Shown piece by piece: positions 32,749 through 42,087 of a stretch of DNA of 64,000 bases. How positions within the stretch are numbered: the first letter of the stretch is position 1; every line of letters begins with the position of its first letter. The position numbers were made by a program, and so were the translations under genes. The notes beneath the pieces were generated by a model. That model searched no databases, was not told the origin of the DNA, and saw nothing but the letters and a program-made list of their open reading frames with translations. The DNA lies in NCBI RefSeq assembly GCF_004919105.1, contig NZ_STGK01000014.1:1-64000 (forward strand), read 5' to 3'. Source of the DNA: Nocardioides sp. GY 10113 (GTDB taxonomy: Bacteria > Actinomycetota > Actinomycetes > Propionibacteriales > Nocardioidaceae).

Positions 32749-33522
32749 TCAGGTGCCGAAACGGCGGTGCCGCTGGGCGTAGGCCCGGATCGCCCGCAGG
32801 AAGTCGACGCGTCGGAAGTCGGGCCAGTAGGCCTCGCAGAAGTAGAACTCCGACTTCGCGCTCTGCCAGAGCAGGAACCCGCCCAGCCGCTGCTCCCCGG
32901 AGGTGCGGATCACGAGGTCCGGGTCGGGCTGCCCCTTCGTGTAGAGGTGGTCGGAGATCATCTCGACGTCGATGCTCTCCGCGAGCTCCTCCAGCGACGT
33001 GCCGCTCTCGGCCGCCTCGGTCAGCAGCGACCGGACCGCGTCGGCGATCTCCCGCCGCCCGCCGTACCCCACCGCGACGTTGACCAGCATGCCGTCCACG
33101 TCCGCGGTGCGGTCCGCCGCGGCCTTGAGCCGCTCCGCGGTGGTCGCCGGCAGCAGGTCGAGGGCTCCGACCGGATGCAGCCGCCAGCGCCGCTGGTCGG
33201 CGAGCGAATCCACGGCGTCGCCGATGATCTCCAGCAGCGGGTCGAGCTCGGCCTGCGGGCGGTTGAGGTTGTCGGTGGAGAGCAGCCACAGGGTGACCAC
33301 CTCGATCCCGACCTCGTCGCACCAGGTCAGCAGGGGCTCGATGTTCGCAGCACCGGCGCGGTGACCGTGCGCGGTGTCGCGGCCGACCGCCTTGGCCCAC
33401 CGCCGGTTGCCGTCGAGCATGACGCCGATGTGCTGCGGGAGGTTGTCCGGCATCCGGCGCAGCATCCGCGCCTCGTAGACCGGGTAGAGCACCCGGCGTG
33501 CTCCCCGCTTCCAGTCCGCCAC
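32749..33522 (-). CDS. Z-type isoprenyl diphosphate synthase (UppS family)
   Basis: The protein makes cis-polyprenyl diphosphate from isopentenyl diphosphate; the 257 residues fit the family. GTG 33522 is chosen because TACGAT lies 6 nt upstream (leaderless). The catalytic block is HIGVMLDGNRRWAKA with Asp37. WLLSTDNLNRP, VAVGYGGRREI and RTSGEQRLGGFLLWQSA, then FYFCEAYWPDFR, complete the signature. The SGEQRLGGF variant is closer to the short-chain (2Z,6E)-farnesyl diphosphate synthase type of actinobacteria than to the long-chain decaprenyl enzyme, so which of the two it is stays open. It lies convergently beside the sugar transferase that needs the polyprenyl carrier. Confidence 0.92.
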   Translation of the reverse strand: MADWKRGARRVLYPVYEARMLRRMPDNLPQHIGVMLDGNRRWAKAVGRDTAHGHRAGAANIEPLLTWCDEVGIEVVTLWLLSTDNLNRPQAELDPLLEIIGDAVDSLADQRRWRLHPVGALDLLPATTAERLKAAADRTADVDGMLVNVAVGYGGRREIADAVRSLLTEAAESGTSLEELAESIDVEMISDHLYTKGQPDPDLVIRTSGEQRLGGFLLWQSAKSEFYFCEAYWPDFRRVDFLRAIRAYAQRHRRFGT

Positions 33523-33528
33523 ATGCCG

Positions 33529-33534
33529 ATCGTA
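33529..33534 (-). promoter_or_regulatory. -10 TACGAT for the prenyltransferase gene
   Basis: On the minus strand TACGAT is separated by 6 nt from GTG 33522, implying a leaderless message. Confidence 0.5.
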
Positions 33535-33653
33535 GGACACGCGGGGACCGCCGCGACCAGTTCTGGATCGCGGCGCCGTGGCGGCGGGCACACTGGACGG
33601 TGGACCGACGCGAGGACGTCGCGACGACTCGGATCACGAGAAGAGGACGACGC

Positions 33654-34520
33654 ATGACCGCTGCCTGGCACCCCGATCCCTCCGGACGACACGACCTCCG
33701 CTACTGGGACGGGTCGGCGTGGACCGATCACGTCGCCGACGACGGCGAGATGTCGGTCTCCCCGCTGGACGTCCCGCCCGAGGGAGAGGCCCCCGTTGCT
33801 CCGCCCGGACCGGCTGACGAGCAGTCGGCCGCAAGCAAGGGCACGGGCACGGGCGGCATCAGCGGCGAGCTGATCGACGGTCGGTACCGCGAGATCAGCG
33901 GTCCCGGCCCGCAGCGCCAGAACACCCGCCTGCTGCGGGTGCGGATCACCGAGCCGTTCCTGGCCCGGCAGGGCTCGATGGTGGCCTACCAGGGGAACGT
34001 CAACTTCGCCTACCAGGGCAGCGGGGCGAGCAAGTTCCTCAAGAAGGCGTTCACCGGCGAGGGCCTGCCGCTGATGCGGGTCGAGGGCCAGGGCGACGTC
34101 TTCCTGGCGGACCGCGGCCTGCAGGTGCACCTCCTCCACCTCGACAACAGCGGACTGTCCGTCAACGGCAACCGGGTGCTCGCCTTCTCCGCCGGGCTGG
34201 ACTGGAACGTGGAGCGGGTCCGGGGCGGCAGCATCGCGGCCGGCGGGTTGTTCAACACCACGCTGCGCGGCACCGGGTGGGTGGCGATCACCACCGACGG
34301 CGCGCCGGTCGTCCTCGACGCCGGGGAGGCGCCGACCTTCGCCGACGCGAACGCGCTGGTGGCGTGGTCGCTGCACCTGCAGACGACGCTGCGCTCCACC
34401 TTCACCGCCGGATCGATGATCGGCCGGGGGTCGGGCGAGGCGTTCCAGGTCTCGTTCGCCGGCCAGGGATTCGTGATCGTGCAGCCCTCCGAGGGCGGCG
34501 TCGCGCAGCACAGCCACTGA
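33654..34520 (+). CDS. AIM24-family protein with N-terminal DUF2510
   Basis: The 288-residue protein starts at ATG 33654 after AGAGGACG. DUF2510 (about 2-25: AAWHPDPSGRHDLRYWDGSAWTD) is a short Trp-rich module typical of actinobacterial proteins. A Pro/Glu linker (30-70) is followed by an AIM24-type all-beta domain (about 80-285: GSMVAYQGNVNFAYQGSG, LFNTTLRGTGWVAI, FTAGSMIGRGSGEAFQVSF). AIM24 homologues in bacteria have no defined biochemical role; a structural, membrane-associated role has been suggested. It is divergent from the prenyltransferase with 131 bp between. Confidence 0.85.
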   Translation: MTAAWHPDPSGRHDLRYWDGSAWTDHVADDGEMSVSPLDVPPEGEAPVAPPGPADEQSAASKGTGTGGISGELIDGRYREISGPGPQRQNTRLLRVRITEPFLARQGSMVAYQGNVNFAYQGSGASKFLKKAFTGEGLPLMRVEGQGDVFLADRGLQVHLLHLDNSGLSVNGNRVLAFSAGLDWNVERVRGGSIAAGGLFNTTLRGTGWVAITTDGAPVVLDAGEAPTFADANALVAWSLHLQTTLRSTFTAGSMIGRGSGEAFQVSFAGQGFVIVQPSEGGVAQHSH

Positions 34521-34585
34521 CCCCCGACCGCACCGATCTCCCGCGTTTTACGACCCTGTTACCGACCGTCAGTAGTCTGAGCGAC

Positions 34586-35314
34586 ATGAGCCAGGCCATC
34601 CACAACGCAGGAGACAGCGTCCGGGCCGGCCTCGAGTCGATCGGCGAGACGATCGCGGAGGTCAAGCCCCGGTTGCGCGGCTGGCTGCACCTGGCGAGCA
34701 CGCCGCTGGTGCTGGCGGCGGGGATCGTGCTGATCGCGCTCTCCCCGACCGCCGCGACGCGGATCGGGTCGGTGCTCTACATCGGCTCGGCGCTGCTGCT
34801 GTTCGGGGTGTCGGCCACCTACCACCGCGGCACCTGGTCCCCGCGCGTCCTCGGCGTGCTGAAGCGGTTGGACCACTCCAACATCTTCCTGTTCATCGCC
34901 GGCTCCTACACGCCGTTCGCGCTGATCCTGCTGGACGGGACGGCACGGGTGGTGATGCTCTCCGTGGTGTGGAGCGGCGCACTGCTCGGGGTGGCGTTCA
35001 AGGTGTTCTGGCCGACCGCGCCGCGCTGGCTCTCGGTGCCGATCTACATCGCGCTCGGCTGGGCGGCGATCTTCTTCATCCCGGCGTTCTTCGACGGCGC
35101 CACCCAGCTCGGCGTCGGGATCGGCATCGCGATCTTCGTGCTGATCTGCGTCGGCGGCGCCCTCTACACCTTCGGCGGCCTGGTCTACGGCTTCAAGCGC
35201 CCCAACCCGTGGCCGCGGGTCTTCGGCTTCCACGAGGTCTTCCACGGCCTCACCGTGCTGGCCTTCGTGACGCACTACGTCGGCGTCTCGATGGCGACGT
35301 ACGCGCTGCGCTGA
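34586..35314 (+). CDS. trhA: TrhA/hemolysin III family membrane protein (PAQR)
   Basis: ATG 34586 is 7 nt after TAGTCT, a -10 that would give a leaderless message; 242 residues. Seven membrane helices are visible after a 30-residue cytoplasmic start. PAQR-type residues are kept: SATYHRGTW (Ser and His), KRLDHSNIFLFIAGSYTPF (Asp, His), and HEVFHGLTVLAFVTHYVGV with HxxxH. These correspond to the zinc-binding His/Asp positions of hydrolase-like PAQR proteins. Bacterial members affect membrane fluidity homeostasis; the name hemolysin is historical. Confidence 0.92.
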   Translation: MSQAIHNAGDSVRAGLESIGETIAEVKPRLRGWLHLASTPLVLAAGIVLIALSPTAATRIGSVLYIGSALLLFGVSATYHRGTWSPRVLGVLKRLDHSNIFLFIAGSYTPFALILLDGTARVVMLSVVWSGALLGVAFKVFWPTAPRWLSVPIYIALGWAAIFFIPAFFDGATQLGVGIGIAIFVLICVGGALYTFGGLVYGFKRPNPWPRVFGFHEVFHGLTVLAFVTHYVGVSMATYALR

Positions 35315-35320
35315 CGCGCG

Positions 35321-36490
35321 CTACGCACGCTCCAGGAGGACCAGGGCCTCGGCGTGCGCGGTCTGCGGGAACATGTCGAAGACCTGCCCCCGCACCGGCC
35401 GGTAGGAGGCCATGGTGGACAGGTCGCGTCCCAGCGTCACCGGGTTGCAGCTGGAGTAGAGCACGTGCCGCACCCCGGAGCGCTCCAGCCACCCGGCCAG
35501 CTCGCCGCCCAGCCCGCGCCGCGGCGGGTTGACCACGACCAGGTCGGGGCGCGCGGCCGGATCGCTGCCGGCGGCGTACGCCGTCGCGTCGCCGGCCAGG
35601 AACTCCACCGTCCCGGGCGCCGACATCTCGGCGCGGCTCTGCTCGGCGCTGGCGATCGCCTCGGCGCTGATCTCGACCCCGGTCACCCGTCGCCCGGGTG
35701 CGGCCAGGTGCAGCGCGAAGCCACCGACGCCGCAGTACAGGTCCCACACGCTGGCCGGCGCCACGTCGGCGACCCACTCCCGACCGCGGGCGTAGAGGGC
35801 GGTCGCGACCGGGGTGTTGGTCTGGAAGAAGCTGCGCGGGCCCAGGTGCAGCGTCACGTCCGGCAGCCGCATCGGCAGCGTGCGCTCGGGCGTGAGCACG
35901 ATCTCCCGCTCCCCCTCCAGCACCGCGGCGTGCGCCGGCTGGACGTTGAGCGTGACCACGCGGACCGCCGGCAGCGCCTCGAGCAACCACGCCAGGTGCT
36001 TGCGGATCCGCGCCTCGGCCTCGGTCGAGCGCAGCACCCAGCGCACCATCAGCTCGCCGTCGGGCGACTCGGTGACCAGCACGTGCTTGAGCTCCCCACG
36101 GCGGGCCGCGACGTCGTACGGCGCCAGGCCGGCCCGGGTGACGAACTGCGCGAGCGTCGGCAGCGCGGCCGCCAGGCCCGGGGTGTGCAGCGCACAGTCG
36201 CGCAGGTCGACGCCGCCGCCGCGCGGGTCGAGGATCCCCAGCGTCGGAGCCTCCGTGGTGCCGGCGACCACCATCTTCGCCTTGTTGCGGAACCCGGCCG
36301 GGGCGCTCGCGTGCGGCGCGAGCCACCGGGTCCCACCCTCCCCCGGCGCCGCGGACGCACCGGACGCCACGGCCTCACGGGCCGCGGCGTCCTTGGCGAC
36401 CAGCTGCTCGTCGTACGGCGTCGGCAGCCACGTGCAGGACCGGCACTCGCCGGCGGTGTAGTGCGCGCAGTCGAGGACCGCGTGGAGCAT
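35321..36490 (-). CDS. rlmC: 23S rRNA (uracil-C5)-methyltransferase, RlmC-like
   Basis: SAM-dependent m5U methyltransferase of the TrmA family, 389 residues. Iron-sulphur ligands Cys8, Cys16 and Cys19 (DCAHYTAGECRSC) plus Cys99 (DLRDCALH) are in place, and there is no N-terminal TRAM domain, which points to RlmC rather than RlmD. AGFRNKAKMVV is a shared block. The SAM site is VWDLYCGVGGFAL; VVVNPPRRGLG follows and the nucleophile is in SSCNPVTL (about Cys346). It runs in the same direction as the aldehyde dehydrogenase, 10 bp downstream of it. Family and fold are certain; the exact target uridine (747 in E. coli) is inferred. Confidence 0.9.
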   Translation of the reverse strand: MLHAVLDCAHYTAGECRSCTWLPTPYDEQLVAKDAAAREAVASGASAAPGEGGTRWLAPHASAPAGFRNKAKMVVAGTTEAPTLGILDPRGGGVDLRDCALHTPGLAAALPTLAQFVTRAGLAPYDVAARRGELKHVLVTESPDGELMVRWVLRSTEAEARIRKHLAWLLEALPAVRVVTLNVQPAHAAVLEGEREIVLTPERTLPMRLPDVTLHLGPRSFFQTNTPVATALYARGREWVADVAPASVWDLYCGVGGFALHLAAPGRRVTGVEISAEAIASAEQSRAEMSAPGTVEFLAGDATAYAAGSDPAARPDLVVVNPPRRGLGGELAGWLERSGVRHVLYSSCNPVTLGRDLSTMASYRPVRGQVFDMFPQTAHAEALVLLERA

Positions 36491-36500
36491 CGCGGTCAGC

Positions 36501-38009
36501 TCAGTCCTTCTTGCCGCCGCGGCCGTACAGCGCGCCGACGATCCTGGTCAGCTGCTTCTCGGCCCGTGCCGTGCGCTTGAACGTGGTCAGCGCCAGCACC
36601 GGCTTCATCCGCTGCCGGGCGATGGCGTGGGCGTAGGTGAACTCCTTGAGCCCGTCCGGGCCGTGGATCCGGCCGAAGCCGGACTCGCCGATCCCGCCGA
36701 ACGGCAGGGTCGGGATGCCGGCGAAGGAGATCACGCCGTTGATGGCGGTCATGCCGGCCCGCAGCCGCTCGGCGATCTCCATGCCCTGCTTGGCGGAGAA
36801 GACGGTGGAGCCGAGGCCGTAGGCGGTGTCGTTGGCCAGCCGGACCGCCTCGTCCATGTCGGCCACCTTGGTGACGGTCACCGTCGGCCCGAAGGTCTCC
36901 TCCTTGATCGCCGCCGAGTCCTCCGGCACGTCGACCAGGACGGTGGGCTGCACGAACCGCTCGCCGACGGCGTCGGCGCCGCCGACCAGGGCGCGGCCGC
37001 CGCGCGCCAGGGCGTCGTCGATGTGCCGCTTGATGGTGTCCATCTGCTTCGGCATGGTGATCGGGCCGACCTGCTCACCGGGGCCCGCCTTGACCTGCTT
37101 GGCCTGCTCGACGAGCTCGGCGACGAAGTCGTCGTAGACCCGCTCGTGGACGTAGACCCGCTCCACGCCGACGCAGGTCTGGCCGGCGTTGCCGCAGGCG
37201 CCCCACAGCGCCGCCTCGGCGGCGTCGGCGATGCTGGCGTCCTCGGCCACCAGCAGCGCGTCCTTGCCGCCCGCCTCGATGATCACCGGGGTGAGCGTCT
37301 CGGCGCAGGCGGCCATGACCTTCTTGCCGGTCGGCGCCGAGCCGGTGAAGGCCAGCTTGTCCACGCCGGAGGCGCACAGTGCGCCACCGGTCGCACCGAA
37401 GCCGGTGACCACCTGGAGCACCGGGCGGCCGACGGCCTCCTCGAAGGTCTCGGCGAGCCAGACGCCGACGCCCGGCGTGTACTCGCTGGGCTTGAAGACG
37501 ACGGCGTTGCCCGCGGCCAGCGCGTAGGCGATGGAGCCCATCGGGGTGAACACCGGGTAGTTCCAGGGGCCGATCACGCCGACGACACCCAGCGGCCGGT
37601 AGGCGACGCTCGCGGCCTGGTTGGCCATCAGCAGGCCGGGCGAGACCTTCTGCCGGCCGAGCACCTTCGGCGCGTGCGCGGCCGCCCAGGCCAGGTGGTC
37701 GATGGCCAGCGAGATCTCCAGCAGCGCGTCGCCCTTCGGCTTGCCGGTCTCGGCCGACATCACCGCGGCCAGCTCGTCCATCCGGCGGGTCACCAGCGCG
37801 CGCCAGGCGCCGAGCTGCTTCTTGCGGCCGTCGAAGCCGAGGCCCTGCCACCAGTCGGCCTGCCGGCGCGCCTCCTCGACGGCCGCCTGCACGGCTGCGG
37901 CGTCGTGGATCGGGTGGGTGCCGACGACCTCCCCCGTCGCCGGGTTCAGCGAGTCGAACGTGGTGGGCGCCTCGGTGGCGTCGGCGGTGACGGCCTCAGT
38001 GGTGGTCAT
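36501..38009 (-). CDS. NAD(P)-dependent aldehyde dehydrogenase (succinate-semialdehyde type)
   Basis: The 502-residue protein has the full family signature: WNYPVFTPMGSIAYALAAGNAVVFKPSEYTP, a TGSAPTGKKVM cofactor loop, catalytic Glu in EAGGKDALL (about 240) and catalytic Cys in GNAGQTCVG (about 279). EETFGPTVTV and PFGGIGESGFGRIHG are C-terminal marks. Such enzymes oxidise aldehydes to acids with NAD(P); the precise substrate cannot be read. A C-terminal tail of about 40 residues ends in Gly/Lys. The rRNA methyltransferase follows after 10 bp, while YyaL lies 9 bp upstream on the same strand. Confidence 0.92.
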   Translation of the reverse strand: MTTTEAVTADATEAPTTFDSLNPATGEVVGTHPIHDAAAVQAAVEEARRQADWWQGLGFDGRKKQLGAWRALVTRRMDELAAVMSAETGKPKGDALLEISLAIDHLAWAAAHAPKVLGRQKVSPGLLMANQAASVAYRPLGVVGVIGPWNYPVFTPMGSIAYALAAGNAVVFKPSEYTPGVGVWLAETFEEAVGRPVLQVVTGFGATGGALCASGVDKLAFTGSAPTGKKVMAACAETLTPVIIEAGGKDALLVAEDASIADAAEAALWGACGNAGQTCVGVERVYVHERVYDDFVAELVEQAKQVKAGPGEQVGPITMPKQMDTIKRHIDDALARGGRALVGGADAVGERFVQPTVLVDVPEDSAAIKEETFGPTVTVTKVADMDEAVRLANDTAYGLGSTVFSAKQGMEIAERLRAGMTAINGVISFAGIPTLPFGGIGESGFGRIHGPDGLKEFTYAHAIARQRMKPVLALTTFKRTARAEKQLTRIVGALYGRGGKKD

Positions 38010-38018
38010 GCCCCGAAT

Positions 38019-40100
38019 CTACTGTGCAGTACGCACGACCGCGACCAAGTCGGGGTCGGTGACCGGACGCTCGCAGACCTGCCCCCGGCACACGTATGCC
38101 GCCGGGTGCCCGTCCACCGGCTGCCGGCCCTGCAGGAGGGCGATCCCGGGCACCGGGCCGGCCGCGGCGACCACCACCGCGCCGGGCAGGGCGAGGGCAC
38201 GGGACTCCAGGGCGTCGCGGGCGTCGCCGGGCGGGCCGACCACGGCGACCTCCAGCGGCCCGTCGAGCGCGGCCGTCGCGGCGGCCAGCGTCCAGCCGGC
38301 GAACCGGGGCGCCTTGTCCACCAGCACCGCTGCGGTGGCCAGCGCCGCCTCGGCGACGTCGCGGTAGCGGCCCTCCCCGGTCAGCGCGTGCGCCTCGAGC
38401 AGCGCGTGCACGAGGCTGGAGAAGCCGCTGGGCGAGGCGTTGTCGCCGGGGTCGCGCGGCCGGGCGATCAGCGCCTCGGCGTCGGCATGGGTGTCGTGGA
38501 ACCCGCCGTCGGGCGCGGCGAACCCGGCCACCGCCGCATCGATCAGGTCGGTGGCATGGCGCAGCCAGCGCGGGTCAGCCGTCGCCTGCGCCAGCGCCAG
38601 GAAGCCCGAGGCGACGCAGCCGTAGTCCTCCAGCACTCCGGCGTGCGGGCCGGCGACGCCCTCCCGGGAGACCCGGAGCAACCGCACGCCCTCGACCCCC
38701 TCGACCGCGGCAGGGACCAGGTGGACCCGCTCCAGCAGCTCGGCGGCGGCGCGGGCGGCGGCGACGTACTCGGGGCGGCCGGTGCGGCGGCCGAGGTCGC
38801 ACAGCCCGCTGATCGCCAGCCCGTTCCAGGCGGCGACCACCTTGTCGTCGCGTGCCGGGCGCGGCCGCTGCCCCCGGGCGTCGAGCAGCCGGGCGCGGAC
38901 CTCGGCCAGGCGCCGGACGTCCCGCGGATCGGTCGGGGCGTGGCGCAGCTGGAGCGTCGACGTCCCCTCCTGGCGTCGGTCGCTTCGCTCCCCGCCTGCT
39001 GACGCATCGAAGGTGCCCGCCTCGGTGACCGCGAACAGCTCGGCCGCCCACCGGCCGCGCTCCTCACCGAGCGCGTCGACGAGCTGCGCCGGGGTCCAGG
39101 CGTAGAACGCGCCCTCCTTGCTCTCCCCGCCGGGCTCGACCAGGCTGTCGGCGTCCAGGGAAGAGGCGAAGCCGCCCTCGGCGGTGCGCAGCTCGCGGAG
39201 CAGGAAGTCGGCCGTCTCGGTGGCGACCCGGGTGCCCTGCTCGGTCCCCAGCCGGGCGCAGAGGCCGATCAGCTGCGCGTTGTCGTAGAGCATCTTCTCG
39301 AAGTGCGGAACGACCCAGCCGCGGTCCACGGCGTACCGGGCGAAGCCGCCGCCGAGCTGGTCGTAGATCCCACCCCCGGCCATCGCCGCGGTGGTGCGGG
39401 CCAGCATGTGCCGCGCCCGCTGCTCCTGCTCGGCGGGCAGCACGCCGGCGTCGGCCACGCGGCGCAGGAACTCCAGCACCATCGTCGGCGGGAACTTCGG
39501 CGCGTCCCCGAAGCCGCCGGCCATCGGGTCGAAGTCGCCGGCCAGCCGCGCCACCGCGGCGGTCAACCGCTCCGCGTCCAACGGGTACGACGGCAGCTCG
39601 ACCTGCTTCGCGAGGTGCTCGGCCACCCGGCCGGCGGTGGTCCGCACGTCCTCCCCGCGGTCGCTCCAGGCCTGGGCGAGCGCCGTCAGCACCTGCGTGA
39701 ACGCGGGCTGCCCGTGCCGCGGCTGGTCCGGGAAGTAGGTGCCGGCGAAGAACGGGGCGCCGTCATGGTCGACCACGACCGTCATCGGCCAGCCGCCGTT
39801 GCCGGTCAGCGCGGTGGTGGCCTGCATGTAGACCGCGTCCACGTCCGGGCGCTCCTCGCGGTCGACCTTGATGTTCACGAACCGCTCGTTCATCAGCGCG
39901 GCCGTCGCCTCGTCCTCGAACGACTCGTGGGCCATCACGTGGCACCAGTGGCAGGCGGCGTACCCCACGCTCACGATGACCGGCACGTTGCGGCGCCGGG
40001 CCTCCTCGAACGCCTCGGGGCCCCACTCCCACCAGTCGACGGGGTTGTCGGCGTGCTGGAGCAGGTAGGGGCTGGTGGCGGACGCGAGTCGGTTCGGCAC
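38019..40100 (-). CDS. YyaL-family thioredoxin-domain protein (DUF255)
   Basis: GTG 40100 ([24 protein letters not shown]) matches the family start and lies 7 nt after TAGCGT; 693 residues. The N-terminal thioredoxin-like domain has the active pair in [20 protein letters not shown] (CxxC), then [23 protein letters not shown]. The rest is an alpha/alpha-barrel like N-acylglucosamine epimerases ([48 protein letters not shown]). Substrate is unknown for the family. An 11-codon insert (38973-39005) bounded by GCGTC/GACGC interrupts the conserved GTFD...EGTSTLQL stretch without breaking the frame. The C-terminus has [11 protein letters not shown] with two Cys. Confidence 0.9.
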   Translation of the reverse strand: MPNRLASATSPYLLQHADNPVDWWEWGPEAFEEARRRNVPVIVSVGYAACHWCHVMAHESFEDEATAALMNERFVNIKVDREERPDVDAVYMQATTALTGNGGWPMTVVVDHDGAPFFAGTYFPDQPRHGQPAFTQVLTALAQAWSDRGEDVRTTAGRVAEHLAKQVELPSYPLDAERLTAAVARLAGDFDPMAGGFGDAPKFPPTMVLEFLRRVADAGVLPAEQEQRARHMLARTTAAMAGGGIYDQLGGGFARYAVDRGWVVPHFEKMLYDNAQLIGLCARLGTEQGTRVATETADFLLRELRTAEGGFASSLDADSLVEPGGESKEGAFYAWTPAQLVDALGEERGRWAAELFAVTEAGTFDASAGGERSDRRQEGTSTLQLRHAPTDPRDVRRLAEVRARLLDARGQRPRPARDDKVVAAWNGLAISGLCDLGRRTGRPEYVAAARAAAELLERVHLVPAAVEGVEGVRLLRVSREGVAGPHAGVLEDYGCVASGFLALAQATADPRWLRHATDLIDAAVAGFAAPDGGFHDTHADAEALIARPRDPGDNASPSGFSSLVHALLEAHALTGEGRYRDVAEAALATAAVLVDKAPRFAGWTLAAATAALDGPLEVAVVGPPGDARDALESRALALPGAVVVAAAGPVPGIALLQGRQPVDGHPAAYVCRGQVCERPVTDPDLVAVVRTAQ
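38973..39005. repeat. 33-bp in-frame insert with short inverted ends
   Basis: The segment starts GCGTC and ends GACGC, and contains GAGCGAAGCGACC on the minus strand. It adds [15 protein letters not shown] residues to YyaL where relatives go straight from a TFD/E turn to EGTSxLQ. It may be a small repeat of the kind scattered in such genomes. Confidence 0.35.
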
Positions 40101-40158
40101 GCAGCCCACGCTAGCCGGCCGGCCGGGGAACACCGGCCCGACGGAGGTCGCGCGACCC

Positions 40159-40836
40159 TCAGGAGGCGCTCTCCTCGGGCTCGACGACCCTCCGCAGGCT
40201 GTCGACCGCGGCGTCCCGGTGGCGGCGGAGGAGGGCGATGGCCTCCTCGACAGCGCCCGCCCGCAGCGCCGCCACGATCTGCCGGTGCTCCTCGTTGACC
40301 CGGTCGCGGTGACCCGGCTCGGCGTAGTAGCGGGCACGGTAGGCATCGGTCGACTGCCAGAGCTGGCGGATGAAGTCCGTCATCCTCGGCATGCCGGAGC
40401 GTTCGTAGAGGAGGAAGTGGAACCGGCGGTTGGCCTCGGCCATCGCGACGAGGTCGACCTCCCGCGCGGCCGTCTCCATCGTGGCCATCTCCGCCTCGAG
40501 CGCCTCGAACAGGCCGTCGTCGAAGTGCGGGCACGCCTGTCGGATCGCATCGTCCTCGAGCAGCTGACGCAGGTGGTAGGTCTCGAGCAGCTCGGCCAGC
40601 CCCAACCGACGAACCTGGTAGCCCCGGTGCGGCACGTACCGCACCTGCCCCTCCGCCTCCAGCGTCTTCAGCGCCTCGCGCACGGGGACGACGCTCGCGG
40701 CGATCTCCTCGGCGATCCGCTCCTGCCGGATGCGCTCGTCGGGCGCCAGCGTGCCATCGCTGATCCGACGGCGGAGGTGGTCCAGGGCGACCTGCTGGGC
40801 GGTGGGTCGCCCGTTTCCCCCGGCAGCGGACGTCAT
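40159..40836 (-). CDS. GntR-family (FCD) transcriptional regulator
   Basis: ATG 40836 (MTSAAGG) is 7 nt after TAGGAT, so a leaderless message is likely; ATG 40845 is the alternative. The 225-residue protein has a winged helix (about 10-75: [44 protein letters not shown]) and an FCD ligand domain (about 80-215) whose metal-type residues can be seen in [20 protein letters not shown] and [10 protein letters not shown] (Asp/His pattern). It is divergent from the CoA-transferase/glutaryl-CoA dehydrogenase operon with an AT-rich palindrome between, so it probably represses that operon and responds to glutarate or a related acid. Ligand is inferred. Confidence 0.88.
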   Translation of the reverse strand: MTSAAGGNGRPTAQQVALDHLRRRISDGTLAPDERIRQERIAEEIAASVVPVREALKTLEAEGQVRYVPHRGYQVRRLGLAELLETYHLRQLLEDDAIRQACPHFDDGLFEALEAEMATMETAAREVDLVAMAEANRRFHFLLYERSGMPRMTDFIRQLWQSTDAYRARYYAEPGHRDRVNEEHRQIVAALRAGAVEEAIALLRRHRDAAVDSLRRVVEPEESAS

Positions 40837-40855
40837 GCGCGGCATCCTAGCGCCG

Positions 40856-40890
40856 TTGACAGATTTTATAAATTATAAGATTCTCCTGCG
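40856..40890 (+). promoter_or_regulatory. AT-rich divergent promoter and operator of the glutarate module
   Basis: In a GC-rich setting this 35-bp stretch stands out. TTGACA lies at 40856-40861. TTATAA-A-TTATAA (40866-40878) is a palindrome whose outer bases extend it to 8 of 9 pairs. TAAGAT (40876-40881) is 9 nt before GTG 40891, and on the minus strand TATAAT (40877-40872) could serve the regulator gene in addition to TAGGAT. No ribosome site precedes GTG 40891. The palindrome is the likely GntR/FCD operator. Confidence 0.6.
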
Positions 40891-42087
40891 GTGGCCGCCT
40901 TCCCCCTTCCGTCCGACGGCGACGACCCCGCTCTTCCTCTGCACGGCGTCGTGGTCGCCGACTTCAGCCGCGTGCTCGCGGCGCCGATGGCGACCATGAC
41001 GTTGGCCGACCTCGGCGCGACGGTGATCAAGGTCGAGCACCCGTCCCGCGGGGACGACACACGCTCCTGGGGACCGCCGTGGACGCCGCACGGCTCGTCG
41101 TACTTCGCCGCCGTGAACCGGTCCAAGCGGAGCATCCGGCTCGACCTGACCGACGCGACCGACCTCGCGCTCGCGCACGAGCTGGTCCGCCGGGCCGACG
41201 TCCTGATCGAGAACTTCCTCGACACGAAGCTGACCAGGTTCGGCCTGGCTCCGGAGCAGACCCGGACGCTGAACCCGCGCCTCGTGCACTGCTCGGTCAC
41301 CGGGTTCGGCAGCCGGGGTGGCGCCGCGATCCCGGGCTACGACTTCGTCGTCCAGGCGCTGGGTGGGCTGATGAGCATCACCGGCGACCCGACCGGCGAC
41401 CCGATGAAGGTCGGGGTCGCGATCGTCGACGTGCTGACCGGCAAGGACGCGACGATCGGCATCCTGGCGGCCCTCCGCGCCCGGGACAGGTCCGGCGACT
41501 TCCAGCGCGTCGAGGTCAACCTCCTCTCCAGCCTCCTCAGCGGACTCGTCAACCAGTCGAGCAGCTACCTCGCGACCGGCACCGCGCCCGGACGGATGGG
41601 CAACCAGCACCCCTCGATCGCGCCGTACGAGACGCTGCGCTGCCGCGACGGCCAGCTCGCCCTCGCCTGCGGCAACGACGGGCAGTTCCGCGCCCTCGCC
41701 GCGGTACTGGGCGACCCGGCCCTGGGCACCGACCCCAGGTTCGCCACCAACCGCGATCGCGTGACGCACCGGGAGGACCTGGTCCGGGCGCTGGAGGCGC
41801 GGCTGTCCGCCGACGACGCCGCGTCGTGGCAGGCCCGCCTCACCTCGGCCGGGGTTCCGGCGGGCCGGGTGCACGGCATCGACCAGGCGTTCGCGCTCGC
41901 CGAGGAGCTGGGGCTCGACGTGCGTCACCCGATGCCGTGCGGGCATGCCGACCAGGTCGCCCACCCCGTCACCTACTCGGGCTTCGCCCCGCGCTCGCCC
42001 ACTCCCCCGCCCAGCCTCGGCCAGCACGACCACGAGCTTCGTGACTGGCTGTCCACCACGACCGCACGACCCGAAGAGGAATCATGA
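40891..42087 (+). CDS. Class III CoA-transferase (CaiB/BaiF), probable glutarate CoA-transferase
   Basis: GTG 40891, without a ribosome site and just after a -10, gives 398 residues. CaiB/BaiF marks: VVVADFSRVLAAPMATMTLADLGATVIKVEHP, DVLIENF, LVHCSVTGFG, with the catalytic Asp in PGYDFVVQALGGLMSITG, and GVAIVDVLTGKDATIGILAAL. The family moves CoA between carboxylic acids via an aspartyl-CoA. The stop overlaps the glutaryl-CoA dehydrogenase start (ATGA). Activating glutarate with succinyl-CoA is therefore the natural job; it is an inference from the pair, and other dicarboxylates are possible. Confidence 0.88.
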   Translation: MAAFPLPSDGDDPALPLHGVVVADFSRVLAAPMATMTLADLGATVIKVEHPSRGDDTRSWGPPWTPHGSSYFAAVNRSKRSIRLDLTDATDLALAHELVRRADVLIENFLDTKLTRFGLAPEQTRTLNPRLVHCSVTGFGSRGGAAIPGYDFVVQALGGLMSITGDPTGDPMKVGVAIVDVLTGKDATIGILAALRARDRSGDFQRVEVNLLSSLLSGLVNQSSSYLATGTAPGRMGNQHPSIAPYETLRCRDGQLALACGNDGQFRALAAVLGDPALGTDPRFATNRDRVTHREDLVRALEARLSADDAASWQARLTSAGVPAGRVHGIDQAFALAEELGLDVRHPMPCGHADQVAHPVTYSGFAPRSPTPPPSLGQHDHELRDWLSTTTARPEEES

